Of a stretch of DNA of 64,000 nt, positions 25,701-39,700 are shown piece by piece. Position 1 is the first letter of the stretch, and every line of letters begins with the position of its first letter. The position numbers and the translations under genes were made by a program. Below the pieces are notes generated by a model. That model was given only the letters and a program-made list of their open reading frames with translations. It was not told the DNA's origin and did not search any database. Origin of the DNA: Tigriopus japonicus (lineage: Eukaryota; Arthropoda; Copepoda; Harpacticoida; Harpacticidae); contig CM021320.1 of the NCBI GenBank assembly GCA_010645155.1, positions 5,408,724 through 5,472,723 on the forward strand, read 5' to 3'.

Positions 25701-28700
25701 ATATCGTACCTTTTATTATAGCAATCTCGACAATCACGAGTGATTATTTAGAAATAAAATTTGCGGTTAGTTGCCTTTAGTTAGTATCTTAACTGAGATC
25801 AAGTGGAAGAGGAGATAACAATATTCCCGTTATATTGCAAGTTAACCAAAAGGGAAAAGCAGTTTATGGTTTAGAGCCAAAATCTGACGGAAGGCTTACT
25901 ATTATTTTTAAATGTCAAGAGATCCAGATCTAGAAACTGAGGCAAAATTGGATTCCAAGAAATTATGAACCCTGACATATTTTTTGACTGTCATTGTTGC
26001 CATGCTTTGTTTAAAAAGGTCTTACTTTGAACCAGAAGGTATCCCACAATATGCCTTGCAAATATCTTTGTTTGGTGTCGGCTGGTTTTAGTTTGAAATA
26101 TTTGCAAGATGTCGATCACGTGTATTCAGGATGGACTTTTTGCTTGAGATGAATTCGTATTTCAAATTTGAAGATATTTGGCTGACGTTCGTTCTGTGGT
26201 TAAGAGAAATTGAAATTGGAAATATGTTTGATAAGCTTGTTGCTGTTTATTTGAAGCGTGGATATCTCACCACCGTGACAAAAAATAATTTCCTATCGGG
26301 TTGAGACAGCTGAAGCACATGAACTGAAACCGCCATTTGTGCTCTACATACTCCACTGAGTAAGCGATCCTTCTACGCACAATTTGAAGAAGAAGATGAA
26401 GTTTGTTGGTAGTGCCACCAAGGTAATGCTCCAAAGGACACCAAAGTGACCATTGCCACTTATTGCAAGTAAATGCAGTGGAGCTTACCAAGGAAAGGCA
26501 ATCTTTTGGCCATCAAACCAATAACTCTGCTCAGTCAAGTGTGGAAATGGATAATCACCCACCTCAGAAATCAATACTTTCCAGATCCAACTAGAAGTTG
26601 ATTTTATTGGGTTCAATGCAGGTTTCTTATTGATAGTGATTGGAAATATACTGATGTTGCACCTCCATTAATACCTTAATAATTCAAAAAAAAGTTTACT
26701 CGAATGATGGCCCGAACCAAAGTGCCAATTAATGAACATCGATAAATTTTTATTGTACCTGATAATCAACACTATTGGACAATTAATGAGTTGGTTTTGC
26801 AAGGTACAATACACACCGTTAGTAATATTTTTTATCAGGTCATAAATGGTAGGTTAGTGGAAAGAGAACCGAATCGGTTCTTCGACTTGCTGCATTCACT
26901 GAATTGCTTAGATCAGAAAAAGGGTGCTAATGTTTTTTTGTGTAACAAGAATGACGAAAAAATGGCTTTCATAGTATTCTCAAAAATGTTTTTGGGGATC
27001 TTTACGATAACAAAAAAGATCTTAGTGTTGATGTCATAAATAAGACCGTAAGAAATACCTTAGTGAATAATATTGTTACTGACCATGGTTTTTGGCTTTC
27101 GTTGCCTAAATATCATTCATTACAGTAGATTTGGTTATTTTAAACCAATGTGATCACCGCTCATCAACTTCGTACATACAACAGACAAATTGGAGAAAAT
27201 CGAGTCTCAGGTAAGCAAGCACCTTTTCGCCTAAACCTCTGGCAATCGAAAAGTGAGCCCTCCAGGTTGATCCTATTGGGTTGGACAATGGTTTCCTCTG
27301 GGTTAATCAGCCCCAATCCCCATAGTTCATCTGTTCTCAATTTTCTTTCTAATTTTCCCATCAATTCGACAGGACGCCCCCAACACAAACTCAAACACAC
27401 GCCACAATGCAGACACTGCCAAAAATGTGTTTGCTATCCTCCATCTTTGAGTAAGGTTCAACTTTTAGTTTTCATTCCCTCCATAAGCCCACCGAAATGT
27501 GATCTATATAATTCGAGGTTCCAAAAGAGTCGATGATGGAATATCGATTATTTCCCACAGTGCCTCAAATTCGAGTGGAAGTCGAGCTACCGGCAATGGC
27601 TTCCCCGGAAGCTTGGGTATGAACGAGAGAGAGCTCCAGAGGATCCAGGTGGGGCTCAAAACCTTGTGTTGTTGTCAGTGTTTCCTCTCTGAAACGATTG
27701 CGTGAGGATGACGACGTGTGACGATGAGCCAGCAAACGACCAAGACGAGCCCCAAAAGCCCGACAGAAAGGTAGGTAAGCATGGTTTGGGTTGGACTCGT
27801 TTGCTTAGCGTAACATTTCTCAACCCGTTCAACGCCTCACCAATCGCCGTTCATCACTTCCAATTGCGACTTCTTCGTCACGTGTACTCTGTACTGTAGT
27901 AGATAGTCACCAAGCTCATGAAAGGGGTCAATTGACAGGGGTTAAACTTGGAACAAAAACTCAATAATCACTTAATGAGACCGATTTTGGGTAAGAGTGT
28001 ACAGTATACAGTATAGGGGCCCAGAGATGTGGGTCGAAAGCACGTAAGTTGGCACGTGGTTGGTGATCAGTTGAGTATAAGGACAAGGTGGGTTGCACCT
28101 TGAGGTACCCCAAATGAGAGCCAATCCAAACAATTTTGAAAGCGGATTTGGGGTCTAATGGTTGTGTTGTCTAGCCAGGTGAGCCAAGGGATGATGAGGA
28201 TGAGCTGCATATGATGGGAGCAACTTCCTCTACCCAAAAGTCGAAGCGACCAAAAAAGGGGACAGGAAAGGAAGCAAGGGGCTCTCCAATCCACCAACCA
28301 ACCAACCAACCAACCACCAACTAACCAAGCACATACACAGACAGATAGATCCTACGGAGAGAAGAGCAACGGCAGATGCAATCAATAAGATTATCTGTTT
28401 CAATCGACTATAAACGTAAGAGACGAAAAACTGACGTCCTTCCTGTGTCTCTTCCAAACCCCCCAAAAAACTTTGAAGCTTTGTTTCAAAACTCAACTTT
28501 TTGGCCTAAAGAAATCCAACGGGGAATCGTGAGCCAGTCAAGTTTTCTTCCATTGTGCATTATTGAAAACCACAGGTTGTCAGTCACTCCACGACTCATT
28601 TCTGCCCCATTGGAGACTTGATTTCCGGCCCCCAGAGTTTATTGTCCGTTCAATGGTGGCTTTTGTCCAATAATAAACCGCTCAAAACAGTCAGTCGACC

Positions 28701-28990
28701 GTCGTGATGGCAAATGGCAATCGAAGAGAATCGAGAGCGTTGTTGCCAAAGTTGGTCTTCTTTTTGTATCTCTCGCACACATGTCCGAAATTACCTGAAC
28801 ACGGCGTTGTTTGTTACTCAAGTACATAATCAACTCCAGACTGGCCAAGACGGTAGATCATTTTCATTCACACGCTTTGCCGTTGATAACCGAGAACCAG
28901 CGAAGTAGTAGAGAACACCAGATCGAGGGAGGGAAAGACACACACATACATACGTACATAGAGAGGGGGAAAGAGATAGAGAGCCAGCCA
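22773..28990. other. Gene-poor AT-rich intergenic stretch
   Basis: No recognisable gene. Contents I can point to are a tandem TTAATCAAG motif near 23390-23412, a tRNA-like T-arm sequence near 24155, clusters of CCAT/GTCC short repeats near 24720-25080, and a degenerate-looking frame at 26791-27039. ACCA/CCAA repeats lie at 28290-28325. Some of it may be upstream non-coding sequence of cpo. Confidence 0.5.
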
Positions 28991-29012
28991 GGTAGATCGA
29001 AGAGCTAAAAAA

Positions 29013-29228
29013 ATGGCCAACGTATGGATGGACTGGCTAACATTTGTATGGACACCGCGAGACACCAAGATGGTACAGTACATACTACGTAGAAGCCCGC
29101 AGGGGAACTCCACGCTCAAAAATTACTTCCGTTGGATTGGTCTGCTCCTCGCTCAGTGGTTGTTGGCTCCTTGGGCTTTGATACATATTATTACGTATGT
29201 CGTTTGTCCATGCTTTGGGTGGGAATAA
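29013..29228 (+). CDS. Possible small membrane protein (71 aa), unrecognised
   Basis: An ATG in an A-rich context (AAAAAAATGGCC) opens a 71-codon frame. The peptide is unusually rich in tryptophan and has a hydrophobic stretch, IGLLLAQWLLAPWALIHIIT, that could be one membrane helix, followed by a short Cys-containing tail. I know no family like it. With no splice evidence and no homology it could be a chance frame; the start context and helix are the only support. Confidence 0.22.
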   Translation: MANVWMDWLTFVWTPRDTKMVQYILRRSPQGNSTLKNYFRWIGLLLAQWLLAPWALIHIITYVVCPCFGWE

Positions 29229-29863
29229 ATGTGGTGGAACGTGGATGAGCTGCTTTCCCACCACAAATTCTGGGTGACAAGTCGGCCATCAATGAAGCTT
29301 TTTGTTGTTAAATAAACTGGGTGATTGCTTTGAAAAGGAGGTGCGTAATTGCAACGGATGTGATGACGCTACTTTCGATTCGAAATTTTAAATTAGCCTT
29401 TCCGCCATTCACTATCAAGTGAGCATATTCATTTTCCCACCACATTTGCCTCTCATTCCCACAAGTCATAATTCTCATGTTCCGACTAATTAATATTAGT
29501 TCCTTATGTTTATTCGATACATCCTCAACGAACGGCTCCTTTTCTTTTTTAACCTAATCTCGACGGGATGTTGAACTGTTCTATTTGTGAGTGAGCTTAA
29601 TGCGATTCTTCCAAGTTTCAAACAAAAAAAAGGAAACCAAACCCCTTCTATTTACTTAAGCTTCTGGCCGTGTGTTCTCCATGGCAAACGGTTTGGTTGG
29701 ATGGAATCAGATTGTTCACTCCTTGGTCTTCTTCTTCTTCATCTCAAGGGCAACAACCAACCAACACATCTGGGCTGAAATATGCTGACATTTTCAATTA
29801 GACTCTGGAATTGTCTTGAACACGAAGAACTGGAGTCCCAGGTTCAGAGTCCATGGGAAACGA

Positions 29864-30079
29864 ATGTCAATGAGTGAAAGTTTTGACGAATACAGCCCCA
29901 CTCACAGATGTGTCCAGCCAACCGTGCGGCTAATAATCCTGGCAATATTAGTATATTGCTCGTATCTCGTTATTTCAATATCGCATCGAGCGGAACATTC
30001 TGATTCGGATGATGTGCCAAAACATCCGGTAGAAGTTAAAGTCGATCTGTTTCAGCTGAAACAAAACCAAGCCGAGTAA
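29864..30079 (+). CDS. Possible small single-pass membrane protein (71 aa), unrecognised
   Basis: A frame opening at the ATG at 29864 encodes an acidic/polar N-terminus (MSMSESFDEYSPTHRC), a hydrophobic helix VRLIILAILVYCSYLVISI, and a charged Asp/Ser/Lys tail ending KQNQAE. The frame is also open upstream to 29816, and a possible acceptor (CAATTAG) lies near 29800, so it could be an exon of a larger gene. The layout of a short cytoplasmic segment, one helix and a charged tail is protein-like, but the family is unknown. Confidence 0.28.
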   Translation: MSMSESFDEYSPTHRCVQPTVRLIILAILVYCSYLVISISHRAEHSDSDDVPKHPVEVKVDLFQLKQNQAE

Positions 30080-30999
30080 ATCGGTTCAGTATGCCTCCTT
30101 TCAGCTAGCAATTAATGCGAACAACATTGATTGTTCATCGTGTTGAATTGATGTTGTTTTGGCGCTTACTCAACAGCTCGTTAATGATTCCGTGTACCTA
30201 TGAAGGAACCATAAACCCATCAAACCAATACGAAAACCGCAACTCTCCATCAAAATATGCTGCTCTGAGCATTCCTACACACACATATACATCAAGAAGG
30301 AATATGGTTGGTTTTTCCCGCAACCAACCGAGCAACCCACGTACTTGAGAGTCGTCATGACAAAGAAAGCCAATCAAATATTTAGATGTTCGTCGGTTCA
30401 TGACTGCCTTTGGACCGGTCATACATACACCGTGCATTTTACATCAACAGGGTGACCTCTTTTATTGGCCTTGCATTCCTCGACAACAATTTTCTCCACC
30501 TTGTTATTTTACCATTTCTTTCACTTTCGGGTTGTAATGAAAGCCGACCAAACAAGGGGATGGGGAAATGAATTATGTACGATGATGGCGCTGATATCCC
30601 ATTATTAGCCCTAAAATACATGTTCCCTTTTTGAAAAAAAATGTTCATCATCAACTAATTCGAAGTCTTCAGGCATTGAGCGAAAATGTTTGACATGAGC
30701 TCGTGCTGGTCTAGTAGGACGTATTTGTGTTTTACGATAGTAATTAGACCATGGCTTATTCCTCGACTCGTTCGTCAACGTCGTCGTTCTCGTTTCAACT
30801 TCGTCCAATGTTCCGCGTGGAAAGGTTCAATGGAGCTGAAGAAGATCTTTTTAATTATGCATGAGTCCGAACAATGAAAAGGCGATTCGACAATGGTAAA
30901 AAAAGCCGATAACAGGTATGACTGTCCGATATTCTGAAAGGAGTTTACCTTTGCCGGGTTTTTAAATTGGTTGTCGGGGCATACAAATTGTCACACAAA

Positions 31000-33708
31000 T
31001 TCAAGGAAACGGCGACGACCCATCCGCTAAGAAAGGTTCCAAATCGTCCAGTGGTTCTGTTCCTCCTCCTCCTTCTTCTTCTTCTTCTCTTTCTTCTTGT
31101 TCTTGGACAATTGGATTGAGCTGTACCGTACTCGCTCGATGGATGGACGGACGGTGGGTGAAGGAACAGGCCGTGGCCAATTTTCGACACGTTTAGCTTA
31201 AAGAGGCTCCTAGAGCTCCCTCGGCAGCTTTCTGAAAACACAGAGAGTTGATCATCCCCGTTGGCTTTGCCCGATGTCGAACTTTTCTTCGTTACTTCTC
31301 TCTGTGTACGTCTCCCTCCATGGCATTTTCTTCCTCTCCATGAGAAGATCCCGACTTCCCAAGCGACAGAGAGTGGCAAAGAAAAAGAAGAAGACCATGT
31401 GCCTTATGCGGCTAGAGCAACTGCGATAGTCAGAGTTGGGGGAAGGCAATGATCTGCAGCTTCCTTCCTTCCTTCCGTTTTTTGATCATTGAAGCCTTCC
31501 CCTCCTCCTTGTTCTTCCTCCCGTATTTCGCCTGAATCTCGAGCGTTTCGCGGTTGCGCGTGCGCAATGGCACTGTACCTTCTTCGTTTGTGCGGTCGTG
31601 GGTTCTTCCACAACCGAGAGAGTCCGGTGGAACGAACTCCCCTTGAACGGGAGCCATCGAGCGATCGAACGAACGAACGAAAAAAAGACGAAGGAGGAGA
31701 GCAAAGCCATGAGTGGAAGTCGTTGGAGGGCCTTTCATGACTCGGCGCGCATGGCATTCTCCAGGTATTTCGTGGGGACGTTGGCCATCACTGAAGGGCC
31801 ACTTACTCATTACGAATTTGCGTCCATGCCATGGAAACACAGAAAGACAGAGAGAGAGAGAAAGAGAAAGAAAGAGAAGGGACGATCGAGGGAACTCGAA
31901 GGAGCACGAGGAAGAATGAGAGGAGGCTTGACGTCGAAGTCAAAGCCGAGTGGGGGAAAAACGGCGAGTGCGGCGGCGTGTGGTGCTTGCTCTTCGAGGA
32001 TATTGTAGTAATTCTACGGTAGCGGGCCCTTTCCCACTCCTGAGATGATCGCATGGAGGGTGTTGGTACGAGTTTTTCTGGAAGTAGGAGTACGAGAAGA
32101 AGTAATAGTAGTAGTAGTAGTTGTTGTTCTTCAGTAGTTAGTTGCCAATAGCCCGTCAACCTACCTTGGACGTTCGTCGCAAGCAAAGGCTACCGCACGA
32201 TCTTCAGAGAGGTATATCTTCGTGTCACACAAATATACCTCTCCTGCCTTTCTAGTCAGCGAACAAGGACCTCGTCGAGAAGTACGAGAACAGAACAGTG
32301 CTGGTGGAAGAGTAGTAGAGTAAAACAGGAATAAGAAGACTTAGTGCTTTAAAGGAGAAGGCCAGGAACAAACGACGCAGGAGAAGTGCAGAAAGAAAGC
32401 CCTCTTCCCCTTCTGGCGCCCATGGCTCGATGATCCCATCGGTGGCCTGACACATTCCGACCTCCTTCCTGGTCCTGGTTGCTGCACTACCACTTCGTTC
32501 GTTCAGCCTGAGATTCAACGCTCATGAGCCAGAAAGGTTGTTAATAGCAAAAGGTTCTTTCTCTGACTTGACACTGCTCGCCTGAGCAACGACTCATCCT
32601 GCAATCGGTCGCCGTCGTCGTGGTGGTGAACAACACAAGAATATTTCTGTGAAAATAACACTCACATACACACACACACCCGCACACGTCCTCCGTGGTG
32701 CCGAAGAAGCCTGACGAAGCCGGAGAAGGAGATCATCCAAGACGACAGGAGGCTCCTCGACCAACACCACCTTTGCGACCATTTCAATTCGACCCACTCC
32801 GAGCGGACGACGACAGTGTCATCAACATCATCGTTAAGGTATCAGTGGGACGTGGAACCCAGTGAAAGATAGCCAGTCCCCCATGTGCATGAACGGGACC
32901 ACTTGTATCGTGCTCCCGCATCACCATCATCTCCATCATCATCATCTGTCTCTTCAAACTTCGACTTGTTCGCTAGTGCTCCGCCTTATTCAGTGAGTGT
33001 GTCCCATGCAAGCAACAACTCAGGAGAGATTGACCCACCGTCCCATCTCCGACCGAAAGGTACACCTCTTGTTGTGGCTACAGTAGCTGTTGTCGTTGTT
33101 GTTGTTGCTCTTGTTGCTCCTTGTTCTCCTCCTCCTCCTCCTCCTTCGGCTTCTCTTCCCACTCCTCCATCCCAAAGGTGAGAGGGAGAAGGCCGGAGTA
33201 GTTGAGCCTTTGGATCTTGGCCATCCAGTCGTTGGAAGAAATCTTCAATTTCATTGTGATCCCGTTCCACTTCACATCGAGGTGCCGGCCCACAGACAAC
33301 CACCCCACGGTTGGTCCCAGCATCTTCTCCACGACCAGACATCACTTATTCATAAGTGATTCTTTTCTATAAAAGATCAAGGCTTTCACTAGACCAACAT
33401 CTAGTGTGAAGCCTTACATCACAACGAACATTACGACTGTATCAGCGGCAAAAAAACGAAGGACGGCGACGGCATCACCCCCACCTCCCACAGCAACCAT
33501 ACCCACACCCATCATCACACCACCCACCAACCCTCCATCCACGTCCCCGTCATTCGCCAACGCCTGTCCACACCCGTCCTCTTCGATCACCCTCACCAAT
33601 AGCATCGCCAAGCAAAACACAGCAACCACCCTCAACAGCCACCACAACAACCACAGCAACCAGCAACTTCAACACCAAACAACCAATCACAACCTTCACA
33701 TCAGCAAC
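31000..33708 (+). promoter_or_regulatory. Low-complexity probable 5' leader/promoter region of cpo
   Basis: This region upstream of the cpo start codon is dense in simple repeats: GA-rich at 31848-31885, TAG/TTG triplets near 32105-32130, CAT near 32920-32950 and TTG/CTC runs near 33090-33150. Many short frames on both strands arise from these repeats. Long, repeat-rich leaders and GA-rich promoters are common for developmental regulators in arthropods, so a leader/promoter role is reasonable but not shown. No TATA box or initiator was assigned. Confidence 0.35.
31848..31885 (+). repeat. GA-rich microsatellite upstream of cpo
   Basis: Purine-rich run of GAGA and AAAG units. In arthropods such GAGA tracts can bind GAGA-factor-like proteins at promoters; here that is only a suggestion from position. 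Confidence 0.6.
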
Positions 33709-36700
33709 ATGGAAAATAGCAGCAATCTTTCGCAAAGCTTGGACTCCGTCAATACCGTCCCGGGAGAAGAAGAGGTAAGCTACCAACCAACCAACCATTA
33801 TTTCCATGTATGTACTTTCTAGACATCAAGATGGACAAGGCCATTCAATGACAAGTGGGAAATTTGATTGTCAGTACTTTCATTTTTCCCGGTAGACAAA
33901 AAAGAAAACCACGCCAATCTCGTGTCATTACCACCTGGTTAGATAGATGGTCATCCATCTACCTTGGCCATGCTCACCCTGTGAAAATAGCATCACTGCC
34001 ACAGGAGAAGACATCGCATTGGCAGAATCTGAGAGGCTTAGCTACCATGACAGAGTAAACTGCATTTAATTGCCCCATGGCTTTTCTGTTGGTTATCCGT
34101 CATAACGAAAGATCCCAGCGAATGAATGTTCCCTGAACTTTCCAAAGAGATTGAAGGCAAACGAAATCAGCCATTGTTTTTCTTGAACTCAGAGGTGAGC
34201 CCTACCAACAACCACCTTCTCCGCATGCGGTTGCGTGATCAGTTGGTGGCCTTCTGAAAAAAAAGCAGGCCAACTCAATATCCACCTAGCTAGGTAGTGC
34301 TACTAGATTACACATCATTGCTACCCACGTACCTTCGTTCCATACTAGTGGTACGATTGGTCCCTGGCTTGAAACGTCCCTCATTTAGGGTCGCTCCACT
34401 AATGGCAGCAACGACGCTACTTGGTCTCTTTCTCTCTCTGGCTTTGGTTCTTCTTGTCCAATGCCGTTTTCTTGGCCATTCCACAAATAGTTGCTCGAGA
34501 ATTGTATTTCGACCCTCTCATGCACCTTTCTTTCGATTCGTGGGTCCTCGTCCCTGGAGGGGAAAGAGTCCTACTCCCTCTTTCTGCTCTAACTTCGTTC
34601 CAAGCCTCTTTGGCGGCCTCAACTATTGGCCTCTTTGGTGCAGCGGCCTCTCTTATTACCTGCCCATTTGGGGAAGAAGGTGAATCAATTTTTCGTGTGA
34701 CCAAGGGAGTCACACTGAATGAAGGGAAACTGCCATTGAACCAAGCAAATTACATCATTCTGTGGACCTTTTCACTTGAAGAAAAAGAAGAAGAAAAAAA
34801 CGACGAAAAGAGACGATTTTCACATCTCGTAAATTGAATTTGCCACACTTGGTGGGAGCTTTATCCATTTCGTTTCGCTGGCAACATTGACGTGTTGTCT
34901 TTCAATCATTCATGTCTATGCCAGCAGGCCAGCAAGTGCGTATGACTATTTAAGCACAAGTTTTGGATTCAAATCCCTCTGGGAGCGTCTACGGACGTAC
35001 TACTAAACCAACCTGCTTTACTTAAAACAAAACCACAAACACAGGAAACAGTCTCAACTCGCAACCAGCAGCTGCTTTAGAAATGGAAACACATTTTCCA
35101 CCTCTAAAATCGTAGATCCCAACGTCATTAAGCTCTCGTTGGATGCAGCTTATGATGCAAGAGATATTTGAAACACTGATCGGAATGAAAGAGTTAGTCA
35201 GAAACCTGTCTCAGTGTTTTTTTTCCTTAAACTGCTCCATACTTTAAAAACGCCTAAAAATGACGGAGATGAAGCGTAACTTCAGAACGCCGTATTCTTT
35301 GACACGAATGCTCTCTGCTTTATTCTCTTAAACAATGAGAGAGTTCATTCCTGTTTTAAGATGAATCGACCCTTAGTGAATCAGTTCAGATTTAATTTCA
35401 GCAGATTATAGGAGCATGAAGTTTTCTCAATCAGTATATTCTCGTAACTTAACCTCATGGTAAACAAGGGTTTTGAGAAACACGATCCAGACCCGAAGCA
35501 ATGAAAAATTTCTTATCGTGATTGCCATTCAAGTGGAATGCACAAAATTCAATAAAACACCAGAAAACAGACCGCCTTGCTTCCCTTAGGAATCAATCTT
35601 CAAATATTATCCCGCTCATTTTCAAACATGAACAAAGTGAACTGAGCACACTTACTTATGATTAGTGGCATAAAAAGTACTTTGGCACAAGGTGAACGCT
35701 CCCTATTCACTCACAAGAAGATGTAGAGGGGTAAAAATGCAATAAAGAGCTTGTAATTCAAGCCGATCAAACACCCTAGCCCCGTCGGTTCACCTTGGCT
35801 CCCACCGACCACTTGATCCCACAAACTCGAGGGTGAGCAAGAAGGATTTCAAAACTCCTACAAACACTTGTTATCAAAAAGTTAAATCCACAACTGCCTC
35901 CTATCCAGCTTCTCGTTCTGTTCTCTGGCTCGTGGCTTCAAATTATTCTTAATAATATTTTTAGTAATTCAAATGCCCAAGCCAGCTCACTTGCTCGTGA
36001 TCCGTTTTGAGAGTTGCATTTGATTCATTTCAACGTTTGATGAACGAACAGCCATGGTTCCCGCAAGAAAATGATCATCATTCAGACTTGGTTTGGCCGA
36101 ATTTTCTCATACGATTTCACGTATTGAGTGAAGAACATGTTTGCTTCCTGTCTCTGGCTCATTCATCGTCCATTGTGGCGGCAGACACAAGAAAAAATGA
36201 ACAACTTCATGACGACGAAGTTCACATTAAAGGAGAATTGCCTACTTTCAACAGAGAGAGGTTTCCACTTCATTCGCCACAAGCTAAGCCACCATTTTGT
36301 ACTGGTCAGATCTCATGATTTCTAGAGCTGAGGGGACGAGGGTACTTGGGTTTTATTCTGCCATTTCAACCCCCTGTTTCAAAGGAACGGATGCTCTTTT
36401 TGCTCCTCGTTGAAGAATATTTGTGTAATTTGGCCAAAAAGAGCTGAATCGATCTTCCTGCGTGAACAACTCCCTCGAAGCTTAGTAGAAGTGAAGCCTA
36501 ACAAGTGAAAGAGAGAACTCGATAGAGACACAAGATCACGGGTACTACTAATACTGTGAGTGAGCGGCTTAATATGTTGTAATACTGTTTCAACTGAAGC
36601 GATTAGCGGCAGGGTTTCTGGTCTCTCTGGCAAACGCTACAGCAAAAATAGATAAATCAGTTGTTCTTTTTGGAAATCGTGATTCACCTTACCCACTCAC

Positions 36701-39700
36701 CCACTGACTGAGTGAGTGAGTGAGAGACTGACTGACTACCTCTCAGAGGTAAGTAGTTGCTTGAACAAACAATCGACTCAGGCTCCCTTGGGACGTAGAC
36801 GAGGGATGTTCGTACGAGTTCATGTAGGATATTGTGCCATTTAACCAGCCCGCGGGTTCCTCTATAGTTCTCTCGTCTTCTGTATTGGTCCCTTGAACGT
36901 GCTTGAGGCTTGTGGAACCAGGGCAGTGGTTCCATCTTCACCTTGCACTGAGCTTCAACACAACAACAGCCAGCTAATCCAATTACAATGGTCTAACAAG
37001 CCAAACAGCTAGCGCTCGACTACTGTACTACACATCTATTTATTATATCCATCGATCTCGCCATCATCCATTCACCCTGAATGAGAATTACTGAGACTGG
37101 CCTTTTTCCAGATCTCTTGTTCGATTTTTTCCTTTGACACAAGGACAAGCGAGGTCAGAACTAGCTATCCTGAGTAATCTACTGATTACATTAATATGAA
37201 AAGAACAGCTTGTCCTGTCCTAGATACAGTACGTGTAGAAAGTCAAGTGTCATGGACTTTGGCTGCATTACTACCTTATTGTCCAAAATGACCAATGGCT
37301 GAACGGCATCCTTCTTTCGACCCAACATATCACGTTTAAGATAACAGGTCGAGAGGAAAACGCAAACGGGGTTTCCAGATTATGTTAATTGAGTGTTTCT
37401 TGGCCCTTGGTTGCCCAAACGAACTTCCTTGTCCCATTTGATCCTCCACGAACAAAAGTGGCTGGGAAAAAAAGAAGCAAACCAGTCAAGCACAATGGAC
37501 AATGGAAGGGCAAAAGAGAGCGGCAAATGAGCTCATGGCACACTTTGAAACAGCTGATTCCTCTTCTCTCCTCTGCTGGTTCCTTCCTGGCCTTTTATTC
37601 TACCACGAGATCAAGACAGGCCTCGATCGCCAAGATGGAACGGGATGCGCCCAAAGTGAGCCACAAAGAACGAGGAGATTTCCTCACTCTCAAAGAGTCC
37701 CTCTTTCTCGTTTCCCCTTCTCTTTTCTCTTTGTATGATGGGCCATGGGGATACCAAACTCGACCCTGAGAGGCTTTTCTGCCATGAACGACGCTTTCTC
37801 ATGACCCAAAAGCCCCGGCTTGAATGATTGAGGGAAATGAAAATTTGAAAAGAGTTTGCCACTTGAGTTATTCAACCCAATGGATGACCACGGTCAATTC
37901 CCAGGCTTTCAAATTCAGTAGAATTTTCCCTCATATTTTTACTCCAAGATGAGAGAAGGTACGAAGGTTCTGAAGATTAATTGATTAGTAGCTTTAGAGA
38001 GAAACACACCTCCGTTTCTCTCATGAAAGCCTGACTCGACGCACTCTCAATGGATTATTTTCGGATGTTCCATCTTTATTTGATGGCTTGGCGGGAACCA
38101 GAGCCCACAGTAATTAAGCAACCAAGTTCCAAGGGACTTACTTGAAAGGAAGAGGAACAAACATTCGGAACACAGAAAGAGAGAGTGAGCCCAAAAATGG
38201 CAAAAGGGAGAACGTCTTCTTGAACCTGGTTCTGATTGAGTGACTTCAAAGAAAGAGTGAAACAGATTTATGGAAATTTGTGTCTCATGGCGTCCTGAAT
38301 TTGACTATAAGATTGTTCCCACCGGAGGGTAGCATCCCTTATGTCGGAATTGCAAGGTAAACCGTGTTTGGTTTGTCCCTTTGGGCCTTGAACAACCATT
38401 CATTTTGATCCAACTAGCTCAGTAAACAGACCCCATAGCAAGGCGCACTAAAATTGGTGGAAAATGGAAAACAAGCCACCGACAAAAGCAACACCGTAAA
38501 GGCTTCATGCAAATGCGCTCTTATGGAACGAAGTTGAAAAAAGAGAAACAATATGTGACCAAACCCCTATGACAAATGACTGCCTCTGTCCCCCTCTTCC
38601 GTCATGGGCTTTCGGGTTGATTCCCAACTATCCATGACAGACATATGGAGGAAGAAATTATAAGTTGGAACTGTTACGGTATCTTCCTTCCGTCTATCCG
38701 TCCACCCATTCATTCATAAGTCGCGAAACCAGTGGCGATATAGACTTAGCTTAGATGGCCACATGGATACCAAAAAGGCAGGTGTTTCATCTTCATTGAA
38801 GAAGTCACCCTCGCTGAACTCGGGGATTGTCGCCGTTTTCTTCTCCTTAGTCTTGACAGAAACCACTGTAATTTGATAGGATTCGGAGCGTGATGTCGTT
38901 TCACTAAAGTAATCCATGAAACGTTCCCAAAATTCTTGCAACCATAGACGTGAACGTTGAACCAAGCTGAACGTCGGAGATCGAATATAATTGCTACGCT
39001 TGGAGATCGCCAACTTATCAGTCACTTACAAATGCCAAATAAACAGGCACTGAATTACTTAGCCAGTTGATCCTTGTAGTATTTATGTACTTGTGCTCTA
39101 CGTAACATCATCGGCATGCCATAAATGAGGGACCACAGGAAGTCGATTCCCGAATTTTGGTTACGTTTCGACAACTGTCGTGTTGGCTGGTTTAATTCAT
39201 GTTTACTACTGGAAGGGAAATTCTCATGACAGGAGTTGAACTGGAAATAAAAAGTTCAAGTGGCCTTGATCTGAAAGAACGCCGTGTGTTTGTATCCATT
39301 ATTCACATAACATGGCGAGTGTATGTAGAAACTGTGGGAGAATGATTATGCCAGAAAACGTCCGGACATTGAATCCCAAAATTATGAACTCAACACAAAA
39401 CCTTCAAAGACATACAGAGCATATGAATTTCCAATAACTCGCAGTTGATTGCAACCAAATCTCAAAACGGTTCATGTACTAATCATTTGGAAATGAATTA
39501 ACAATGAATCGAGGAATGATTGAACACCAAAAAATTGGGGGAAGCTACTTTCTCAAGTCCCAATGCTCGTAATTCGCAAAAGTTAATTATCAATGAACAA
39601 TTTAACCACCTTATTTTGTTGCTTTCAGGTGCGAACTCTATTTGTCAGTGGCCTTCCCATGGACACCAAGCCCAGGGAACTCTATCTCCTCTTCAGAGCC

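Noticed and set aside
26791..27039. 82-codon frame suspected as a retroelement remnant
   Set aside because: No reverse transcriptase, integrase or transposase motif could be seen and no flanking repeats were found.
31404..32186. Several overlapping frames of 110-136 codons on both strands
   Set aside because: They arise from GA- and CT-rich simple sequence upstream of cpo, giving Glu/Arg/Lys or Leu/Ser-rich translations in all frames.
34402..34683. Signal-peptide-like frame inside cpo intron 1
   Set aside because: It starts with a hydrophobic leader, but the rest is unstructured, competing frames overlap it on both strands, and it lies inside an intron without splice or promoter support.
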